This document shows positions 23,563-24,939 of a DNA stretch of 24,939 bases, in pieces; positions within the stretch are counted from its first letter, which is position 1, and every line of letters begins with the position of its first letter. The stretch is from DSOS01 sp035286585 (lineage in GTDB: Bacteria > Chloroflexota > Anaerolineae > Anaerolineales > UBA4823): NCBI GenBank assembly GCA_035286585.1, contig DATEDC010000038.1:1-24939 (forward strand), given 5' to 3'. The notes under the pieces were generated by a model. It did not search any database and had not been told where the DNA came from. It saw nothing but the letters and a program-made list of their open reading frames with translations. The position numbers and the translations under genes are program-made.

Positions 23563-24939
23563 ATGAAGAGTAATACTTCAGCCACCCAGGTTCGCAATCC
23601 GAGATCTCCCAAAGTAACTCGACTGGCGCTCCCGCTCATTGGTGCGTTGATCCTCTTATCCATACCCCACTTCATGTCCCCAAGAGTGCTCTCAGCCGCG
23701 ATCGTCACGCCCTCACTCAATGATACAGGGAACATATCCCCCCAAGATACACCGGCATATTCCACCATCACGGCTACTCTCTCTATTACCGCACCGGTCA
23801 GCCCGACAGCCACACCGAGCCCCTCAGGTATATCGGTTACAGCCACATTGACTGCAACTCCCACACCCACTGCCACTCTGGCGCTTAGCTCCACGAATCC
23901 CACGCTGACGCCAACCCCAACGCCTCAAATCGATCAAACAATTATGCAAAGCGAAACCGGCTCTTACATTTATTTCCCGCTGATATATCACCACAAAATC
24001 CCGATAGCTCCTGTAAAAGCGTTATTTTGTACCTCTTTAGGTAACCCCCTCGCCATACCGGATAATTTCTCAGGTGGAGTAAACAACTCCATCGTGATTG
24101 GCGATAACAGGATCATCACTGACCTGGATGTAACCCTGGATGTCAACCACACCTGGATAGGCGACCTGCGCTTACAGCTTACGCATATCGACTCCAACAC
24201 GGAAATCACCCTGATCAACCGGCCGGGATATCCTGCCAGCCAGTATGGGTGTGGGAACGATAATATTCGAACTATCCTGGACGACGAAATAACCTCGCCG
24301 GTCGAAAATAAATGCGCCGCCAGCCCCGCCGCCATCTCGGGTATCTACCAACCCCAGAATCCTTTGGTTCAATTTGATGGAATCAGTATCGCCGGCACCT
24401 GGACCTTAAATGTGGCTGACGTATATCCGAACGATGCAGGCAGCTTGCGCAATTGGTGCCTGGTAGCCAGCATCAGCGCGGTGCCGCCTCCGCCCACGCC
24501 TGAGCCGACAGCGCCTCCGCTTCCTTCCCAGGCGATCATTAACGGCGTCACCGGCAGGGTCCAATCATTACCCCTGGATTGTGAATCGCGCTCCGCGGTA
24601 GATTGGGCAAAATATTTCGGATATTCCATCGGCGAGCTGGCATTCTTCAATAATTTGCCGGTCTCGGATAATCCCGATACAGGCTTTGTGGGTGATGTTT
24701 ACGGGAGGTGGGGGCAGATCCCTCCAAACCCATACGGCGTGCATGCTGAACCTGTTGCCGCTCTTTTGCGCGCTTATGGTTTGCCTGCTTACGCGCATCG
24801 TCCCTTGAAATGGGAATTACTTAAAGCTGAAATCGCCGCAGGAAACCCGGTATTTGTTTGGATAACCGGTTCGGTGGAAAACGGCATCCCAGTCTACTAC
24901 ACCCCCTCCGATGGACTGCATACGATAGTCGCCAGATAC
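23563..24939 (+). CDS. Secreted P-domain plus C39-like peptidase protein, 3' end cut by the window
   Basis: An open frame of 459 codons runs from ATG at 23563 to the last base without a stop. A signal peptide or anchor lies at about 20-46. A Thr/Pro-rich linker (about 68-122) ends in Y-I-Y-F-P-L-I-Y (135-142). Residues about 155-303 match a P/Homo-B (proprotein convertase) domain: I-T-D-L-D-V-T-L-D-V, H-T-W-I-G-D-L-R-L-Q-L and G-T-W-T-L-N-V-A-D. After a Pro-rich spacer (306-321) comes a C39_2-like cysteine peptidase domain with L-D-C340-E-S-R-S-A-V and L-H453-T-I-V as likely catalytic Cys and His; the Asp or Asn should follow beyond the edge. P-domains usually follow subtilisin-type domains, so the order here is unusual. 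It is exported, with unknown targets. Confidence 0.85.
   Translation, partial: MKSNTSATQVRNPRSPKVTRLALPLIGALILLSIPHFMSPRVLSAAIVTPSLNDTGNISPQDTPAYSTITATLSITAPVSPTATPSPSGISVTATLTATPTPTATLALSSTNPTLTPTPTPQIDQTIMQSETGSYIYFPLIYHHKIPIAPVKALFCTSLGNPLAIPDNFSGGVNNSIVIGDNRIITDLDVTLDVNHTWIGDLRLQLTHIDSNTEITLINRPGYPASQYGCGNDNIRTILDDEITSPVENKCAASPAAISGIYQPQNPLVQFDGISIAGTWTLNVADVYPNDAGSLRNWCLVASISAVPPPPTPEPTAPPLPSQAIINGVTGRVQSLPLDCESRSAVDWAKYFGYSIGELAFFNNLPVSDNPDTGFVGDVYGRWGQIPPNPYGVHAEPVAALLRAYGLPAYAHRPLKWELLKAEIAAGNPVFVWITGSVENGIPVYYTPSDGLHTIVARY

Noticed and set aside
23523..23903. A minus-strand frame with Val/Gly-rich repeats
   Set aside because: It is the complement of the Thr/Pro-rich linker of the C39-like protein; the repeat look is a by-product of that low-complexity coding sequence.

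Overview
The window looks like a stretch of chromosome from a mesophilic or moderately thermophilic member of the Chloroflexota, probably Anaerolineae-like. This is inferred from the secreted proteins, which have Thr/Pro-rich 'PTATPTPT' linkers, a 'CNW.G.GGQV.D..G.PV' domain and 'YFPLI'-type motifs. No rRNA marker is present, so the placement is a judgement. No rRNA, tRNA, CRISPR array, insertion sequence or prophage was seen. Coding density is high and the genes fall into tight blocks.

Layout. (1) 134-3382: a small glutaredoxin-like protein, an NAD(P)-dependent epimerase/dehydratase, a convergent YbaK/EbsC-type tRNA deacylase and a secreted CAP-domain protein that ends in a clear rho-independent terminator. 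(2) 3608-9609: a complete hydrogenase-maturation operon in the order hypA-hypB-hypF-hypC-hypD-hypE, with gaps from 1 to 20 bases and no hydrogenase structural gene in view. Together these proteins build and insert the Fe(CN)2CO centre (HypC, D, E, F) and deliver nickel (HypA, B). An imperfect dyad upstream of hypA resembles a metal-regulator operator. (3) 9615-15314, minus strand: ECF sigma factor, RskA-type anti-sigma factor, secreted DUF4331 protein, membrane-anchored TPR protein and an RcnA/NicO-like metal transporter with a secreted N-terminal domain and a His-rich loop. This block converges on hypE with only 5 bases between stop codons. I think it is the best candidate for an undescribed system: a self-regulated, envelope-located, metal-linked module.

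(4) 15515-20070, minus strand: a four-gene surface-polysaccharide operon (flippase-like membrane protein, GT4 glycosyltransferase, propeller-like protein, polysaccharide pyruvyltransferase family protein). (5) 20151-22296, minus strand: feoA-feoB for ferrous iron uptake. (6) 22538-24939: two divergent secreted proteins. One is a lipoprotein. The other is a P-domain plus C39-like peptidase protein that runs off the right edge.

Several starts were moved from the longest open frame to an internal ATG with a better ribosome binding site: hypE, feoB, the transporter, the TPR protein and the lipoprotein. Nickel (HypA/B, RcnA-like) and ferrous iron (FeoAB) handling next to hydrogenase maturation suggests a metal-demanding, at least partly anaerobic life style. 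That is an inference.
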